64,000 nucleotides of DNA, taken from assembly GCF_005924265.1 (NCBI RefSeq), contig NZ_VCLB01000002.1, positions 1-64,000 of the forward strand. Reading direction: 5' to 3'. Numbering within the stretch: the first letter of the stretch is position 1; each line of letters begins with the position of its first letter. A program made the position numbers and the translations under genes. Positions 54,494-63,273 of the stretch are shown here, piece after piece. Under the pieces are notes generated by a model. It saw only the letters and a program-made list of their open reading frames with translations, searched no databases and had not been told where the DNA came from. Source of the DNA: Martelella lutilitoris. Its GTDB lineage: Bacteria > Pseudomonadota > Alphaproteobacteria > Rhizobiales > Rhizobiaceae.

Positions 54494-54666
54494 TGGCAAA
54501 CCGGGCTTTACCAATCAAGCAGGCAGAACTGACGCGTCTATTGAAAGGCGTTGTTGGCGCTGGTGTGGAGATTGGCCGGATTGAGGTCGATCCACGGACG
54601 GGGCATGTTGTCATCATTCCCGATAAGGCGACCGAGAAGGCAACGAACCCATGGGACGAAGAATGA
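54493..54666 (+). CDS. Small conserved-type protein between portal and integrase
   Basis: 57 residues (MANRALPIKQAELTRLLKGV...VGRIEVDP-like ...HVVIIPD). The pattern of a short helix that reads like a DNA- or protein-binding helix, followed by an IEVDPRTGHVVII beta hairpin, is common in small ORFs just before tyrosine integrases in Rhizobiales. It overlaps the portal gene by one base and the integrase by four. A role as directionality factor is only a guess. Confidence 0.6.
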   Translation: MANRALPIKQAELTRLLKGVVGAGVEIGRIEVDPRTGHVVIIPDKATEKATNPWDEE

Positions 54667-55775
54667 AGCCCCTGAGAAAGAAATTTCCGGGCGCAACACC
54701 CTACTTTGACCGTCACGGGAAAAGGCGGTGGCGGTACAGGAAGGGTGGCCGCTCGGTCGAACTCGGCACTGAATATGGGTCGGATGATTTTGTAGAACGT
54801 TATGAGGCGGCGGTGAAGTCAATCCGTCGCCCTGTCGGCATTGATCGCACCATTCCCGGCAGCGTGAACGACCTTGTTGTTTCGTTCTACAAGTCCCCTG
54901 TATGGAAGGCGCTTTCTGATAGCACCAAGCGCACCTATCGCGGACACATAGAGCCTTTTCGCATGAAGCACGGCGACAAGCCTGTGAATCAGCTTGAACG
55001 GCGCCACGTCATGAAAATCCTGGCAGAGAAGGCGGATACTCCGGCAGCTGCAAACAACTTGCGGAAGCGCCTCATGCAGCTCTTGGACCATGCTATTGCC
55101 CTTGACTGGATTTCAACCAATCCCGCGCGGCTGGTCAAACCCTACAAGCTGGATGGTTCGGGTTTCCATACATGGGATGAGGGCGAGATAGCCCGGTTCT
55201 TCCAAGTGTATGAGCCGGGAACCATGGCGCATACGGCGGTCACGCTGATGCTCTACACAGGAGCCGCCCGCGTGGATGCGGTGAAGCTTGGCCCATGGAA
55301 CCTCAAACAATCCGCCGATGGACCGCGTTTCGAATATCGCCGCCAGAAGACCCTCAAGAGCAATGGTGTTCTGATTTCCATTCCGCTTCATCCAGACTTG
55401 GCAGAGGTGCTTTCCGCAAGCGCTGACGACAGACCATTCCTTGCCACGGCATATAGAAAGGCAAGATCGGCTGAGGGTTTGGGCAATAAAATGCGCCAGT
55501 GGTGCGACAAGGCGGGACTTGATGCCTGTTCGGCGCACGGACTTCGCAAGGCTTGCGCTCGACGACTCGCTGAGGCCGGAGCGAGCGCCCATGAAATCAT
55601 GTCCGTTACCGGACACAAAACACTAGCCGAAGTGCAACGGTATACCGATGCAGCGATGCGCGAGGGCTTAGCTGACTCGGCTTTCGAGAAGCTGATTTCT
55701 CGACCGAACCGGGAACAAACTGTGGTGAACCTTCAGTCAAGGTTCGCCAAAAATAACAGTAAGGTGCTGAAATGA
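54663..55775 (+). CDS. int: Tyrosine-type site-specific integrase
   Basis: 370 residues. The N-terminal arm/core-binding domain is followed by the catalytic domain with Arg in YTGAARVDAVKLG, HGLRKACARRLAEAG (His-x2-Arg), GHKTLAEVQRYTDAA (His and nucleophile Tyr). The ATG at 54663 overlaps the preceding stop codon (ATGA); an ATG at 54651 is also in frame. It ends 16 bases from the right attachment site and must have inserted the element into the tRNA gene. Confidence 0.93.
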   Translation: MKPLRKKFPGATPYFDRHGKRRWRYRKGGRSVELGTEYGSDDFVERYEAAVKSIRRPVGIDRTIPGSVNDLVVSFYKSPVWKALSDSTKRTYRGHIEPFRMKHGDKPVNQLERRHVMKILAEKADTPAAANNLRKRLMQLLDHAIALDWISTNPARLVKPYKLDGSGFHTWDEGEIARFFQVYEPGTMAHTAVTLMLYTGAARVDAVKLGPWNLKQSADGPRFEYRRQKTLKSNGVLISIPLHPDLAEVLSASADDRPFLATAYRKARSAEGLGNKMRQWCDKAGLDACSAHGLRKACARRLAEAGASAHEIMSVTGHKTLAEVQRYTDAAMREGLADSAFEKLISRPNREQTVVNLQSRFAKNNSKVLK

Positions 55776-55790
55776 AACACAAAATCAGAA

Positions 55791-55809
55791 TTTTTGGTGG
55801 GCCTGGAGG
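55791..55809 (+). repeat. Right attachment site (attR), 19-bp direct repeat
   Basis: Identical to 51505-51523. It covers the 3' end of the intact tRNA-Ile(CAT) gene. Imperfect similarity extends about eight bases outward on the left side of both copies. Confidence 0.85.
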
Positions 55810-55870
55810 GACTCGAACCCCCAACCAAGCGGTTATGAGCCGCCGGCTCTAACCATTGAGCTACAGGCCC
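55795..55870 (-). tRNA. tRNA-Ile (CAT anticodon, lysidine-modified type)
   Basis: A 76-base cloverleaf with encoded CCA. The acceptor GGGCCTG pairs with CAGGCCC, the D stem is GCTC/GAGC, the anticodon loop is CTCATAA (CAT), and the T arm is GGGGG-TTCGAGT-CCCTC. The ATAATCGCTTGGT-like anticodon/variable region resembles the E. coli ileX tRNA rather than the methionine tRNAs. Elongator tRNA-Met is the alternative. Confidence 0.9.
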
Positions 55871-56052
55871 GTCCGGCCATCAGATGGTCTGACCGGAGCC
55901 GCGTCGGCAATGGCTCCGGGCGCGGTTCTTCCGACTACCCCAAATTCAAAACCACGGCAAGTCTCGCCGGGCCTGCCGTCGAGCCTGCCGCATTGACTTC
56001 ACAATTGCCGGACAAGAATATGCCAAGGCTTTTTCTCAAGGAAGGATTTCTC

Positions 56053-56781
56053 ATGGCCAATCTTCCGGTTCGCATCGCCGCCGCCGGGCTTCTTCTCGCG
56101 CTTCCGCTTGCCGGTGGGGCAGCGCTTGCCCAGTCTGCCCCGGCGACGATCTCGGTCTCGGCGGAGGGCGACGCCAATCTGGTGCCCGACATGGCGACCG
56201 TCTCGCTCGCCGTCGTCACCGACGCCGATGACACGTCCACCGCCATGGCCGACAATGCCGGCGCCATGCAGAAGGTGATCGCCGCCCTGAAGGAAGACGG
56301 GATCGCGGAAAAGGATATCCAGACCGCCAATTTCTCCGTCAGCCCGCGCTACCAGCAGGTCAAGGCCTCCGACGGCTCGATGCAGAGCGAGATCGTCGGC
56401 TATGAGGTTCGCAATGCGCTGAGCGTGAAGGTGCGCGATCTTGCCAAGCTCGGCGCCGTTCTTGACCGGGCCGTCCAGCTCGGGGTCAATTCCGGCGGCG
56501 GCATCTCTCTGTCCAACAGCGATCCGTCTGCCGCCGAGGACGAGGCGCGACGCGAGGCGGTGGCCAATGCGCTCGCCAAGGCCGAGACCCTTGCCGAGGC
56601 CGCCGGCGTCTCGCTCGGCGATGTGCTCTCCATCTCCGAACAAAGCTCCATGCCGTCCCCGGTCATGTTCGCCCGCTCCGACATGATGATGGCCAAGGCC
56701 GAGGGCGCGCCGCCGATCGCCGCCGGCGAGAACACCTACACGATCACGGTCAACATGACGCTGGCGATCGAACAGGAATAG
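56053..56781 (+). CDS. Periplasmic SIMPL-domain (DUF541) protein
   Basis: 242 residues with an AAGGAAGG Shine-Dalgarno and a signal peptide (MANLPVRIAAAGLLLALPLAGGAALA). The mature part is a SIMPL domain (ISVSAEGDANLVPDMATVSL; LKEDGIAEKDIQTANFSVSP; GGGISLSNSDP). Such proteins are exported and linked loosely to oxidative or envelope stress; the molecular role is unsettled. Confidence 0.9.
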   Translation: MANLPVRIAAAGLLLALPLAGGAALAQSAPATISVSAEGDANLVPDMATVSLAVVTDADDTSTAMADNAGAMQKVIAALKEDGIAEKDIQTANFSVSPRYQQVKASDGSMQSEIVGYEVRNALSVKVRDLAKLGAVLDRAVQLGVNSGGGISLSNSDPSAAEDEARREAVANALAKAETLAEAAGVSLGDVLSISEQSSMPSPVMFARSDMMMAKAEGAPPIAAGENTYTITVNMTLAIEQE

Positions 56782-56784
56782 GCC

Positions 56785-57207
56785 TCACGACGACAGGTGC
56801 AGCACGATTTCGCGGCGATGCGGGCGGTCGCGGTGCTCGAACAGGTAAATGCCTTGCCAGGTTCCGAGCACCGGTCTGCCATCCGAAACGGGAATTGAAA
56901 GCGAAACCTGCGTCAGCGCCGTCTTGATATGGGCCGGCATGTCGTCCGGCCCTTCCAGCCGGTGGACGAGATAGTCCATTGCCGGGTCATCCGTGCGCGG
57001 CACCAGCCTTGCGAAATATTCCGAAAGATCACGCTTGACGTCGGGGTCGGCATTTTCCTGGATCAGCAGCGAGCAGGACGTATGGCGCACGAAGACGGTC
57101 AAAAGCCCGTCATCGTCGGTGTTGGCGCGCACGAAGCGGCAGGCCTCGTCGGTGAATTCATAAAGGCCCTGTCCGCGGGTCTGAACGCTCAGTCGGGTCT
57201 GGGGCAT
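56785..57207 (-). CDS. YjbQ/UPF0047-family protein
   Basis: 140 residues. Features are the FVRHTSCSLLIQENADPDV motif with His and Cys, DLSEYFARLVP, and a C-terminal LGTWQGIYLFEHRDRPHRRE. Some members have weak thiamine-phosphate synthase activity, but the physiological role is not settled. The ATG at 57207 has AAGGGAAA upstream. Its stop codon lies three bases from that of the SIMPL gene, so they converge. Confidence 0.9.
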   Translation of the reverse strand: MPQTRLSVQTRGQGLYEFTDEACRFVRANTDDDGLLTVFVRHTSCSLLIQENADPDVKRDLSEYFARLVPRTDDPAMDYLVHRLEGPDDMPAHIKTALTQVSLSIPVSDGRPVLGTWQGIYLFEHRDRPHRREIVLHLSS

Positions 57208-57256
57208 GTTTTTCCCTTTGTCGCGCCGGTCTTTTGAAAGACCGGCGCGAAACAGA

Positions 57257-58186
57257 TCAGAGCGCCTTTTCGAGCTCGGGCAGGATCTCGAACAGGTCGC
57301 CGACAAGGCCGTAATCGGCCACCTGGAAGATCGGCGCTTCCTCGTCCTTGTTGATGGCGACGATGACCTTGGAATCCTTCATCCCCGCCAGATGCTGGAT
57401 GGCGCCGGAAATGCCGCAGGCGATGTAGAGCTCGGGCGCGACGACCTTGCCGGTCTGGCCAACCTGCCAGTCATTCGGCGCGTAACCGGCGTCAACGGCC
57501 GCGCGCGAGGCGCCGACGGCGGCGCCCAGCTTGTCGGCGACGGGAAGGATCACCTCCCGGAATTTCTCCGACGAGCCGAGCGCGCGGCCGCCGGAGATGA
57601 TGATCTTCGCCGAGGTGAGTTCCGGACGCTCGGACTTGGCGATCTCGTTCTTCACGAACGAGGACAGGCCGGGGTCTTCCGCCGCGCTGACGGTCTCCAC
57701 CGGCGCAGAGCCGTTCATGCCGGCAGCGGCAAAGCCGGCGGTGCGCACGGAGATCACCTTCTTGGCGTCGAGCGATTTCACCGTCTCGATCGCGTTTCCG
57801 GCATAGGTCGGACGCTTGAACGTGTCCGGCGCAACCACCTCGATGATCTCGGAAACCTGCATCACGTCCAGAAGAGCGGCGACGCGCGGCAGCACGTTCT
57901 TGCCGGTGGTGGTGGCGGCCGCCATGATCACGTCATAGCCGTCGGCAAGAGCAAGGATGGTGGCGGAGAGCGGTTCGGCGAGGCTTTCGGCCAGCGCATC
58001 GCTTTCCGAAACCAGCACCTTGGAAACGCCGTCGATCTTCCCGGCCGCTTCGGCGGCTGCCGTGCAGCCCTTGCCGGCGACCAGGACATGGATGTCGCCG
58101 CCGATCGCGGCAGCGGCCGTTGCGGCCTTGGCGGTCTGTTCGGAGACGGTCGCTCCGTCGTGTTCTGCGATGAGAAGAATGGTCAT
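57257..58186 (-). CDS. etfA: Electron transfer flavoprotein, alpha subunit
   Basis: 309 residues. The C-terminal FAD-binding domain is clear: [35 protein letters not shown] and [18 protein letters not shown]. With EtfB it carries electrons from acyl-CoA and related dehydrogenases to the quinone pool via ETF dehydrogenase. It lies 12 bases after etfB. Confidence 0.96.
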   Translation of the reverse strand: MTILLIAEHDGATVSEQTAKAATAAAAIGGDIHVLVAGKGCTAAAEAAGKIDGVSKVLVSESDALAESLAEPLSATILALADGYDVIMAAATTTGKNVLPRVAALLDVMQVSEIIEVVAPDTFKRPTYAGNAIETVKSLDAKKVISVRTAGFAAAGMNGSAPVETVSAAEDPGLSSFVKNEIAKSERPELTSAKIIISGGRALGSSEKFREVILPVADKLGAAVGASRAAVDAGYAPNDWQVGQTGKVVAPELYIACGISGAIQHLAGMKDSKVIVAINKDEEAPIFQVADYGLVGDLFEILPELEKAL

Positions 58187-58198
58187 GGTGGTTTCTCC

Positions 58199-58948
58199 CT
58201 ACAGCAAGCCGGCTTCGTTCTTCAGCTTGTCGACCAGTTCGGCGGCATTCGCCACCTTGATGCCGGCCTTGCGGGCTTCCGGCTCCTCGGTCTTCAGCAC
58301 CTCCAGACGGCGGGCAATGTCGACGCCGAAATCAGCCGGGGTCTTCTTGTCGACCGGCTTTTTCTTCGCCTTCATGATGTTCGGCAGCGAGGCGTAGCGC
58401 GGTTCGTTCAGGCGCAGATCCGTGGTGACAATCGCCGGCAGCTTGACGGTGATGGTCTGCAGGCCGCCGTCGATCTCGCGGGTCACGGTCGCTTCGCCGT
58501 CGCCGACTTCGAGCTTGGAGGCGTAGGTTGCCTGGCCCCAGCCAAGAAGGGCGGAAAGCATCTGGCCGGTCTGGTTGCTGTCATCGTCAATCGCCTGTTT
58601 GCCGAGAATGACGAGGCCGGGCTCTTCCGCCTCGGCCACCTGTTTCAGGAGCTTGGCGACGGCAAGCGGCTCGACGGTCTCGTCGGTGGCAATCAGGATG
58701 CCGCGATCGGCGCCCATGGCAAGGGCGGTCCGGATGGTTTCCTCGGCCTTGGCCGGGCCGATGGAGACGGCAACCACTTCCGTGGCAATGCCCGCTTCCT
58801 TCAGGCGGAGCGCCTCTTCCACCGCGATCTCGTCGAACGGGTTCATCGACATTTTCACATTGGCGAGTTCAACGCCGGAGCCATCGGGCTTCACGCGTAT
58901 CTTGACGTTGTAATCGACAACCCGCTTTACCGGGACCAGAACCTTCAT
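58199..58948 (-). CDS. etfB: Electron transfer flavoprotein, beta subunit
   Basis: 249 residues. The N-terminal [35 protein letters not shown], and the AMP-binding loop region [21 protein letters not shown] are all typical. An AGGAGG Shine-Dalgarno precedes the ATG. The partner etfA follows. Confidence 0.96.
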   Translation of the reverse strand: MKVLVPVKRVVDYNVKIRVKPDGSGVELANVKMSMNPFDEIAVEEALRLKEAGIATEVVAVSIGPAKAEETIRTALAMGADRGILIATDETVEPLAVAKLLKQVAEAEEPGLVILGKQAIDDDSNQTGQMLSALLGWGQATYASKLEVGDGEATVTREIDGGLQTITVKLPAIVTTDLRLNEPRYASLPNIMKAKKKPVDKKTPADFGVDIARRLEVLKTEEPEARKAGIKVANAAELVDKLKNEAGLL

Positions 58949-59068
58949 CTTTTTCCTCCTGGATCAGGGCCGAATGGCCTTAATCGAGACTTCAAGGGCC
59001 GGAAATAGCGTTCCGGCGTGGGGTGAGATTGCGGACTTTCGACCGCGCTCGCTTGCCAATGGGCGACA

Positions 59069-59097
59069 TGAATAATTTCATTTGCCTGCTTTGACAA
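59069..59097 (-). promoter_or_regulatory. Weak candidate promoter for etfBA
   Basis: On the minus strand, TTGTCA (59097-59092) and TATTCA (59074-59069) are 17 bp apart, upstream of etfB in an otherwise non-coding 185-base gap. The -10 match is poor. Confidence 0.3.
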
Positions 59098-59133
59098 AGA
59101 ATCATTGCCCAATCCCGGGCATTTTTCAGCAAT

Positions 59134-59706
59134 TCAGCGGTTCTTGCCGGGCTCCCACAAAATGTCCGCGCCGCCGTCATCATTGGCATGGCGGGCGGCA
59201 ACGAAGAGATAGTCGGAAAGCCGGTTGATATAGGAAAGGGCAGGAGCGCCGACCGCTTCGCGCTCGCCCAGCGCCACGATGGCGCGTTCGGCCCTGCGGC
59301 AGACGGTGCGGGCCATATGCAGGCCGCTTGCGAGCCGGCTGCCGCCGGGCAACACGAAGGAGGTGAGCGGCGCAAGGCGCGCGTTCAGCCGGTCGATCTC
59401 GGCTTCAAGCCACGCGACCTGGGCATCGACGATCCTCAGCGGTTCGTAGGAGAGCGCCTCGCCGGTCTCGGGCGTGGCCAGATCGGCTCCGAGATCGAAG
59501 AGGTCGTTCTGGATGCGCTTCAACGCCTCGGCCAGCGGGTTGCCGTCTTTCGCCTCGAGCCGCACAAGGCCGAGCGCCGCATTGGTTTCGTCCACATCGC
59601 CGATGGCGACAAGCCTTGCGTCGGACTTCCTGCGACGCGGGCCGCTCGCAAGTCCGGTCGTGCCGCCGTCGCCGGTGCGGGTATAAATCCTGTTGAGTTT
59701 GACCAT
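59134..59706 (-). CDS. Cob(I)yrinic acid a,c-diamide adenosyltransferase (PduO type)
   Basis: 190 residues. The ATP-binding N-terminus YTRTGDGGTTGL, the RRKSDARLVAIGDVDETNAALGL segment, the FVLPGGS loop and the RRAERAIVAL motif identify the PduO family. It adenosylates cob(I)alamin to make coenzyme B12. It lies upstream of etfBA on the same strand, separated by 185 bases. Confidence 0.94.
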   Translation of the reverse strand: MVKLNRIYTRTGDGGTTGLASGPRRRKSDARLVAIGDVDETNAALGLVRLEAKDGNPLAEALKRIQNDLFDLGADLATPETGEALSYEPLRIVDAQVAWLEAEIDRLNARLAPLTSFVLPGGSRLASGLHMARTVCRRAERAIVALGEREAVGAPALSYINRLSDYLFVAARHANDDGGADILWEPGKNR

Positions 59707-59719
59707 GCTGTTCTTGAAA

Positions 59720-59917
59720 TCAGTGTCCGGACTGGATGAGCCAGAGGGTGAACATGATGAGGACGATGGCGATTGCCTGGAAGGCGATGCGGCCTTGCAT
59801 CATCTTGTTGGAGAATTCGCCGCTGCCGCCCTTCATCATGTTGATGAGGCCGCGCACGAGAAAGAACACGACCAGCATCATCGCAATGATTGTCACGAAT
59901 ATGAAAAAGCTGGACAT
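59720..59917 (-). CDS. Small twin-transmembrane (HIG1-like) protein
   Basis: 65 residues with two hydrophobic segments (SSFFIFVTIIAMMLVVFFLV and the AIVLIMFTLWLI end) joined by a short basic loop (MMKGGSGEFSNKMM). The start at 59917 has a GGAGGAG upstream. Proteins of this kind sit beside the adenosyltransferase gene in many Rhizobiales. The function is unknown; it is 13 bases upstream of the adenosyltransferase gene. Confidence 0.88.
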   Translation of the reverse strand: MSSFFIFVTIIAMMLVVFFLVRGLINMMKGGSGEFSNKMMQGRIAFQAIAIVLIMFTLWLIQSGH

Positions 59918-60019
59918 GGTTCTCCTCCATTGTTCCCTGCCTGGCGGGGAGGGCGCATCAGACGACAAATTCACCGTGCATGCAAGGGCCTGACACTTGG
60001 CAAACTGCGTTCAAACGGT

Positions 60020-60529
60020 TCAAAGGGCGGCAACGGCCTTCTTCAGCTGCGTTTCTGTACCCTGATCGAAAGCGACCAGATAAACCGCCTCGATGACGGT
60101 ATGTTCGGCGACCGTTTCGGCGATCGTGCTCGCGGCGATCGCGGCCGCCCTGTCGGCGGGAAAACCGTATATGCCGGTCGAGATCGCCGGGAATGCGATC
60201 GTACGACAGTCGTGCTCGATGGCAAGCCGCAGCGCGTTTCGGTAGCAGCTTTCCAGCAGTGCGGCCTCTCCGTTCGTGCCATCGCGCCAGACGGGTCCAA
60301 CCGTGTGGATGACATGGCGGGCGGGCAGACCGTGACCGCCGGTAATGCGCGCTTCTCCGGTGGGGCATCCGCCGAGGCTGCGGCATTCGGCAAGAAGACC
60401 GGGGCCGGCCGCGCGGTGAATGGCGCCGTCGACACCGCCGCCGCCCAGAAGCGTGCTGTTGGCGGCGTTGACGACGGCGTCGACTTCCAGCCGCGTGATG
60501 TCGGCCCGGATCACGGAGATTCCATGCAT
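60020..60529 (-). CDS. Macrodomain protein (O-acetyl-ADP-ribose deacetylase type, YmdB-like)
   Basis: 169 residues, a single macrodomain. ADP-ribose-binding motifs are [30 protein letters not shown] and [13 protein letters not shown]. Such enzymes hydrolyse O-acetyl-ADP-ribose and can remove ADP-ribose from proteins. An AGGAGG lies before the ATG. It follows the SDR gene by 14 bases in the same direction. Confidence 0.93.
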   Translation of the reverse strand: MHGISVIRADITRLEVDAVVNAANSTLLGGGGVDGAIHRAAGPGLLAECRSLGGCPTGEARITGGHGLPARHVIHTVGPVWRDGTNGEAALLESCYRNALRLAIEHDCRTIAFPAISTGIYGFPADRAAAIAASTIAETVAEHTVIEAVYLVAFDQGTETQLKKAVAAL

Positions 60530-60543
60530 TGCGTCGGCCTCCT

Positions 60544-61377
60544 TTAGCTCATGCGCCCCATCAGGCGGTAGAACCAGTCGGCCGGCATGACCCGTTTCAG
60601 GAAAGCGCCCTGTCTGGCGGGCGTGGTCACGAGGTAATGCGGTTTCGGCCGCTTCGCCGTCAGCGCCTTTAGCAAAACGGCATGCACCGCGTCCGGTTCC
60701 AGCTTGTGCCGGTTGGGCGGGCCGGAACCGTCCAGCCGGGCCAGTTGCTTGCGATAGTCCTCGGCATGGACCGAGCCTTCGATGTCGATGCTGGCCCTGA
60801 TATGCTTCAGCGCGTTGGCGGTGAATTGCGAGGCGATCGGCCCCGGCTCGATCAGGCTGACGAAAATGCCGCTGCCCTCAAGCTCCATGCGCAAGGTGAG
60901 CGAGAGGGCTTCGAGCGCGTATTTGGACGCGGAATAGGGTCCGCGATAGCGATAGGGCAAGAGGCCGAGGATGGAGGAGCATTGCACGATGCGGCCATGT
61001 CCCTGCCTGCGCATCACCGGCACGATGCGGCGCGTAAGCGCGTGCCAGCCGAAGACATTTGCCTCGAACTGGGCGCGCAGCACATCGGTTGAAACATCTT
61101 CCACCGCGCCGGTCTGGCCGTAGGCGCCGTTGTTGAACAGCGCGTCGAGCCTGCCGCCGGTGCGTTCAAGCACGGCCTCGACAAGGGCGGCAATCGAGGC
61201 CTCGTCGGTGTAGTCGAGATAGAGCGCCTCCAGACCATCGGCCTCAAGCGCCGCCAGATCCTCTGCGCGCCTTGCGGTGGCGAAAACGCGCCAGCCGTCT
61301 TTCGCCAGCGCGCGGGCGCAATAGGCGCCGATGCCGCTGGAACAGCCGGTGACGATTATCGTGGATTCTTCAGTCAA
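60544..61377 (-). CDS. Short-chain dehydrogenase/reductase (membrane-associated type unknown)
   Basis: 277 residues. The cofactor motif is [24 protein letters not shown] replaces the usual NNAG, and the active site is [13 protein letters not shown]. The start is a TTG at 61377 with GGAGAG upstream. It resembles the retinol-dehydrogenase-like SDRs of Rhizobiales, but the substrate is unknown. It is cotranscribed with the macrodomain gene. Confidence 0.88.
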   Translation of the reverse strand: MTEESTIIVTGCSSGIGAYCARALAKDGWRVFATARRAEDLAALEADGLEALYLDYTDEASIAALVEAVLERTGGRLDALFNNGAYGQTGAVEDVSTDVLRAQFEANVFGWHALTRRIVPVMRRQGHGRIVQCSSILGLLPYRYRGPYSASKYALEALSLTLRMELEGSGIFVSLIEPGPIASQFTANALKHIRASIDIEGSVHAEDYRKQLARLDGSGPPNRHKLEPDAVHAVLLKALTAKRPKPHYLVTTPARQGAFLKRVMPADWFYRLMGRMS

Positions 61378-61469
61378 TTGACACTCTCCGGTACATGATG
61401 CCCTTCATCATCCTATATAAGGAAGCCAAGAGCGCCACAAATGCAGTTGAACCGCCATTGGGAGCCAGA

Positions 61470-62384
61470 ATGAAGACAGCGATCCGGATGACGTGGAAGG
61501 TTGCCTATGATGCGCTCTATCACTTCAGCGAGGATGACGGGTGGGCAATGGCAAGCCATGTGGCGCTGTCCACGCTGCTGGCGCTGTTTCCCTTCCTGAT
61601 CTTCGGCACGACGCTTGCCGGCTTTCTCGGCGCCGACGAATTTGCCAATGTGGCCATCAACTTCATCGTCGGCGCCTGGCCGGAGGCGATTGCAGAGCCG
61701 GTGTCGAACCAGATCCGCGAGGTGCTGACGGTGCCGCGCGGCGGGCTTCTGACGGTCTCGGTTCTGGCGGCGGCCTATTTCGCCTCGAACGGCGTCGAGG
61801 CGGTCCGCCTGTCGCTCAACCGCGCCTATCGCGTGGAGGAGACGCGCAGCTGGTGGTGGCTGCGCATCAGGAGCCTCGGCTTCGTGTTTCTGGCGTCGAT
61901 CATCTTCGCATTCTTGAGCATCATGTTCGTGGTGGTGCCGATCGCGCTGCATTTCGCCGAGCGCTGGTTCCCCTGGCTCGAGGACGCGCTCAACCTTCTT
62001 TCCAACGCTCGCCTGCTCGGCACATTCCTGCTCTTGATGTTCGGCCTGGTGATCGCGCACCTCTTTCTGGCGGCCGGCAGAAGGCGGCTTGTCGATGTGC
62101 TGCCCGGCGTCATCCTGACGCTGGTCGTCTGGTCGGTCTTCGCGTCCGGCTTCGCCTACTATCTCGGCACCTTCGCCCAGTACAGCGCCACCTATGCCGG
62201 TCTCGCGACGCCGATGATCCTGCTGGTCTTCCTCTATTCGATCGGCGTGATCCTGCTCTTGGGCGCGGAGGTGAATGCGGCGCTCTTGAAATACAAGGTC
62301 ATCAAGCACGCGCCATGGAGTCGCCATCACGCCCGCAAGGCAAGGCATTCAGAAACCGCACATGACCCTAATGGCAGCGGGTGA
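61470..62384 (+). CDS. YihY/BrkB-family inner-membrane protein
   Basis: 304 residues with about six spans. Family motifs are DDGWAMASHVALSTLLALFPFL, SNGVEAVRLSLNRAYRVEE and ATPMILLVFLYSIGVILLLGAEVNA. The role is not established (it was once proposed to be RNase BN). The ATG at 61470 follows GGGAG. Its 3' end overlaps the converging gluQ gene by 36 bases. Confidence 0.92.
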   Translation: MKTAIRMTWKVAYDALYHFSEDDGWAMASHVALSTLLALFPFLIFGTTLAGFLGADEFANVAINFIVGAWPEAIAEPVSNQIREVLTVPRGGLLTVSVLAAAYFASNGVEAVRLSLNRAYRVEETRSWWWLRIRSLGFVFLASIIFAFLSIMFVVVPIALHFAERWFPWLEDALNLLSNARLLGTFLLLMFGLVIAHLFLAAGRRRLVDVLPGVILTLVVWSVFASGFAYYLGTFAQYSATYAGLATPMILLVFLYSIGVILLLGAEVNAALLKYKVIKHAPWSRHHARKARHSETAHDPNGSG

Positions 62385-63239
62385 GGCGCCGTTTGCGCGC
62401 AGTTCGGAAAGCGCGGTGTCGCCGTTCGATTTCGAAAGCTTGCGGCCGTCCTCATCCAGCATCAGCCGGTGATGGTGGTAGATCGGGGCAGGCAGGCCGA
62501 GAAGCGCCTGCAGCAACCGGTGGACGGCGGTGGCGTGATAAAGGTCCATGCCGCGCACCACATGGGTTATGCCCTGTGCGGCGTCATCGGTGACGACGGA
62601 AAGGTGATAGCTCGAAGGCGCATCAGAGCGCGACAGCACGATATCGCCCCAGGCCGAAGGGTTTGCCGGTACTTCGACAATGCCGTCCGCCGTCTCCTCC
62701 ATCCAGAAAAGCGGCGCTTCCAGCGTGTTGAGGGCCTCTTCCATATCGAGCCGGAACGCATGGCGCATGCCCGTGGCCAGAAGATCCTGTCGCTCTTGCC
62801 GGGAACGTCGGCGATCGCGGTCCGGATAAAGCGGCGCGCCATCGGGATCACGCGGCCAGGTTTTTCCGGAAGCCTCGCTCTCGCCGACCAGCCGTTTCAC
62901 CTCGCCGCGCGTCATGAAGGCCGGATAGGCGAGCTTGCGGTCGATCAGCATTTGCAGCATGTTCTGGTAATCGGCGAAATGTTCGGACTGGCGGAAGACC
63001 GGCCCGTCAAAGCCGATCCCAAGCCAGCGCAGGTCTTCGATGACGCCCTTCTCCAGAGCCGGCGTGCAGCGGGCGCGGTCGATATCCTCGATCCTCAGCA
63101 GCAGCCTGCCGCCTGCCGCTTTCGCGCGCCGCTCGTTCTCGAGGGCGGAAAGCGCGTGGCCCAGGTGCAAGCGGCCGTTCGGGCTCGGCGCAAAGCGGAA
63201 AACGGGTCGATCGTGGTTCTGGTTCATGCGATGAGGCAT
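62349..63239 (-). CDS. gluQ: Glutamyl-Q tRNA(Asp) synthetase
   Basis: 296 residues, a glutamyl-tRNA synthetase catalytic core without the anticodon-binding domain. The class I motifs are HLGH (PSPNGRLHLGHALSA) and KLSKS (GRKLSKSNGD). It attaches glutamate to queuosine in tRNA-Asp. An ATG at 63227 is an alternative start; neither has a clear Shine-Dalgarno. Confidence 0.94.
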   Translation of the reverse strand: MPHRMNQNHDRPVFRFAPSPNGRLHLGHALSALENERRAKAAGGRLLLRIEDIDRARCTPALEKGVIEDLRWLGIGFDGPVFRQSEHFADYQNMLQMLIDRKLAYPAFMTRGEVKRLVGESEASGKTWPRDPDGAPLYPDRDRRRSRQERQDLLATGMRHAFRLDMEEALNTLEAPLFWMEETADGIVEVPANPSAWGDIVLSRSDAPSSYHLSVVTDDAAQGITHVVRGMDLYHATAVHRLLQALLGLPAPIYHHHRLMLDEDGRKLSKSNGDTALSELRANGASPAAIRVMCGF

Positions 63240-63273
63240 TCGCTTTCACTGTTCGCCGGGAGGGACAAGACCG

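Larger units (their letters stand above)
51505..55809 (+). mobile_element. 4.3-kb phage-derived integrative element at tRNA-Ile(CAT)
   Basis: It is bounded by a 19-bp direct repeat equal to the tRNA 3' end plus flanking T residues. It carries a tyrosine integrase next to the tRNA, a small ORF, HK97-type portal, protease and head-tail connector genes, a 3' fragment of the major capsid gene and a truncated helix-turn-helix gene. All genes point right, with ATGA overlaps between the head genes. There is no terminase, tail, lysis or replication gene, so it is a phage remnant or a very small satellite-like element. Confidence 0.85.
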
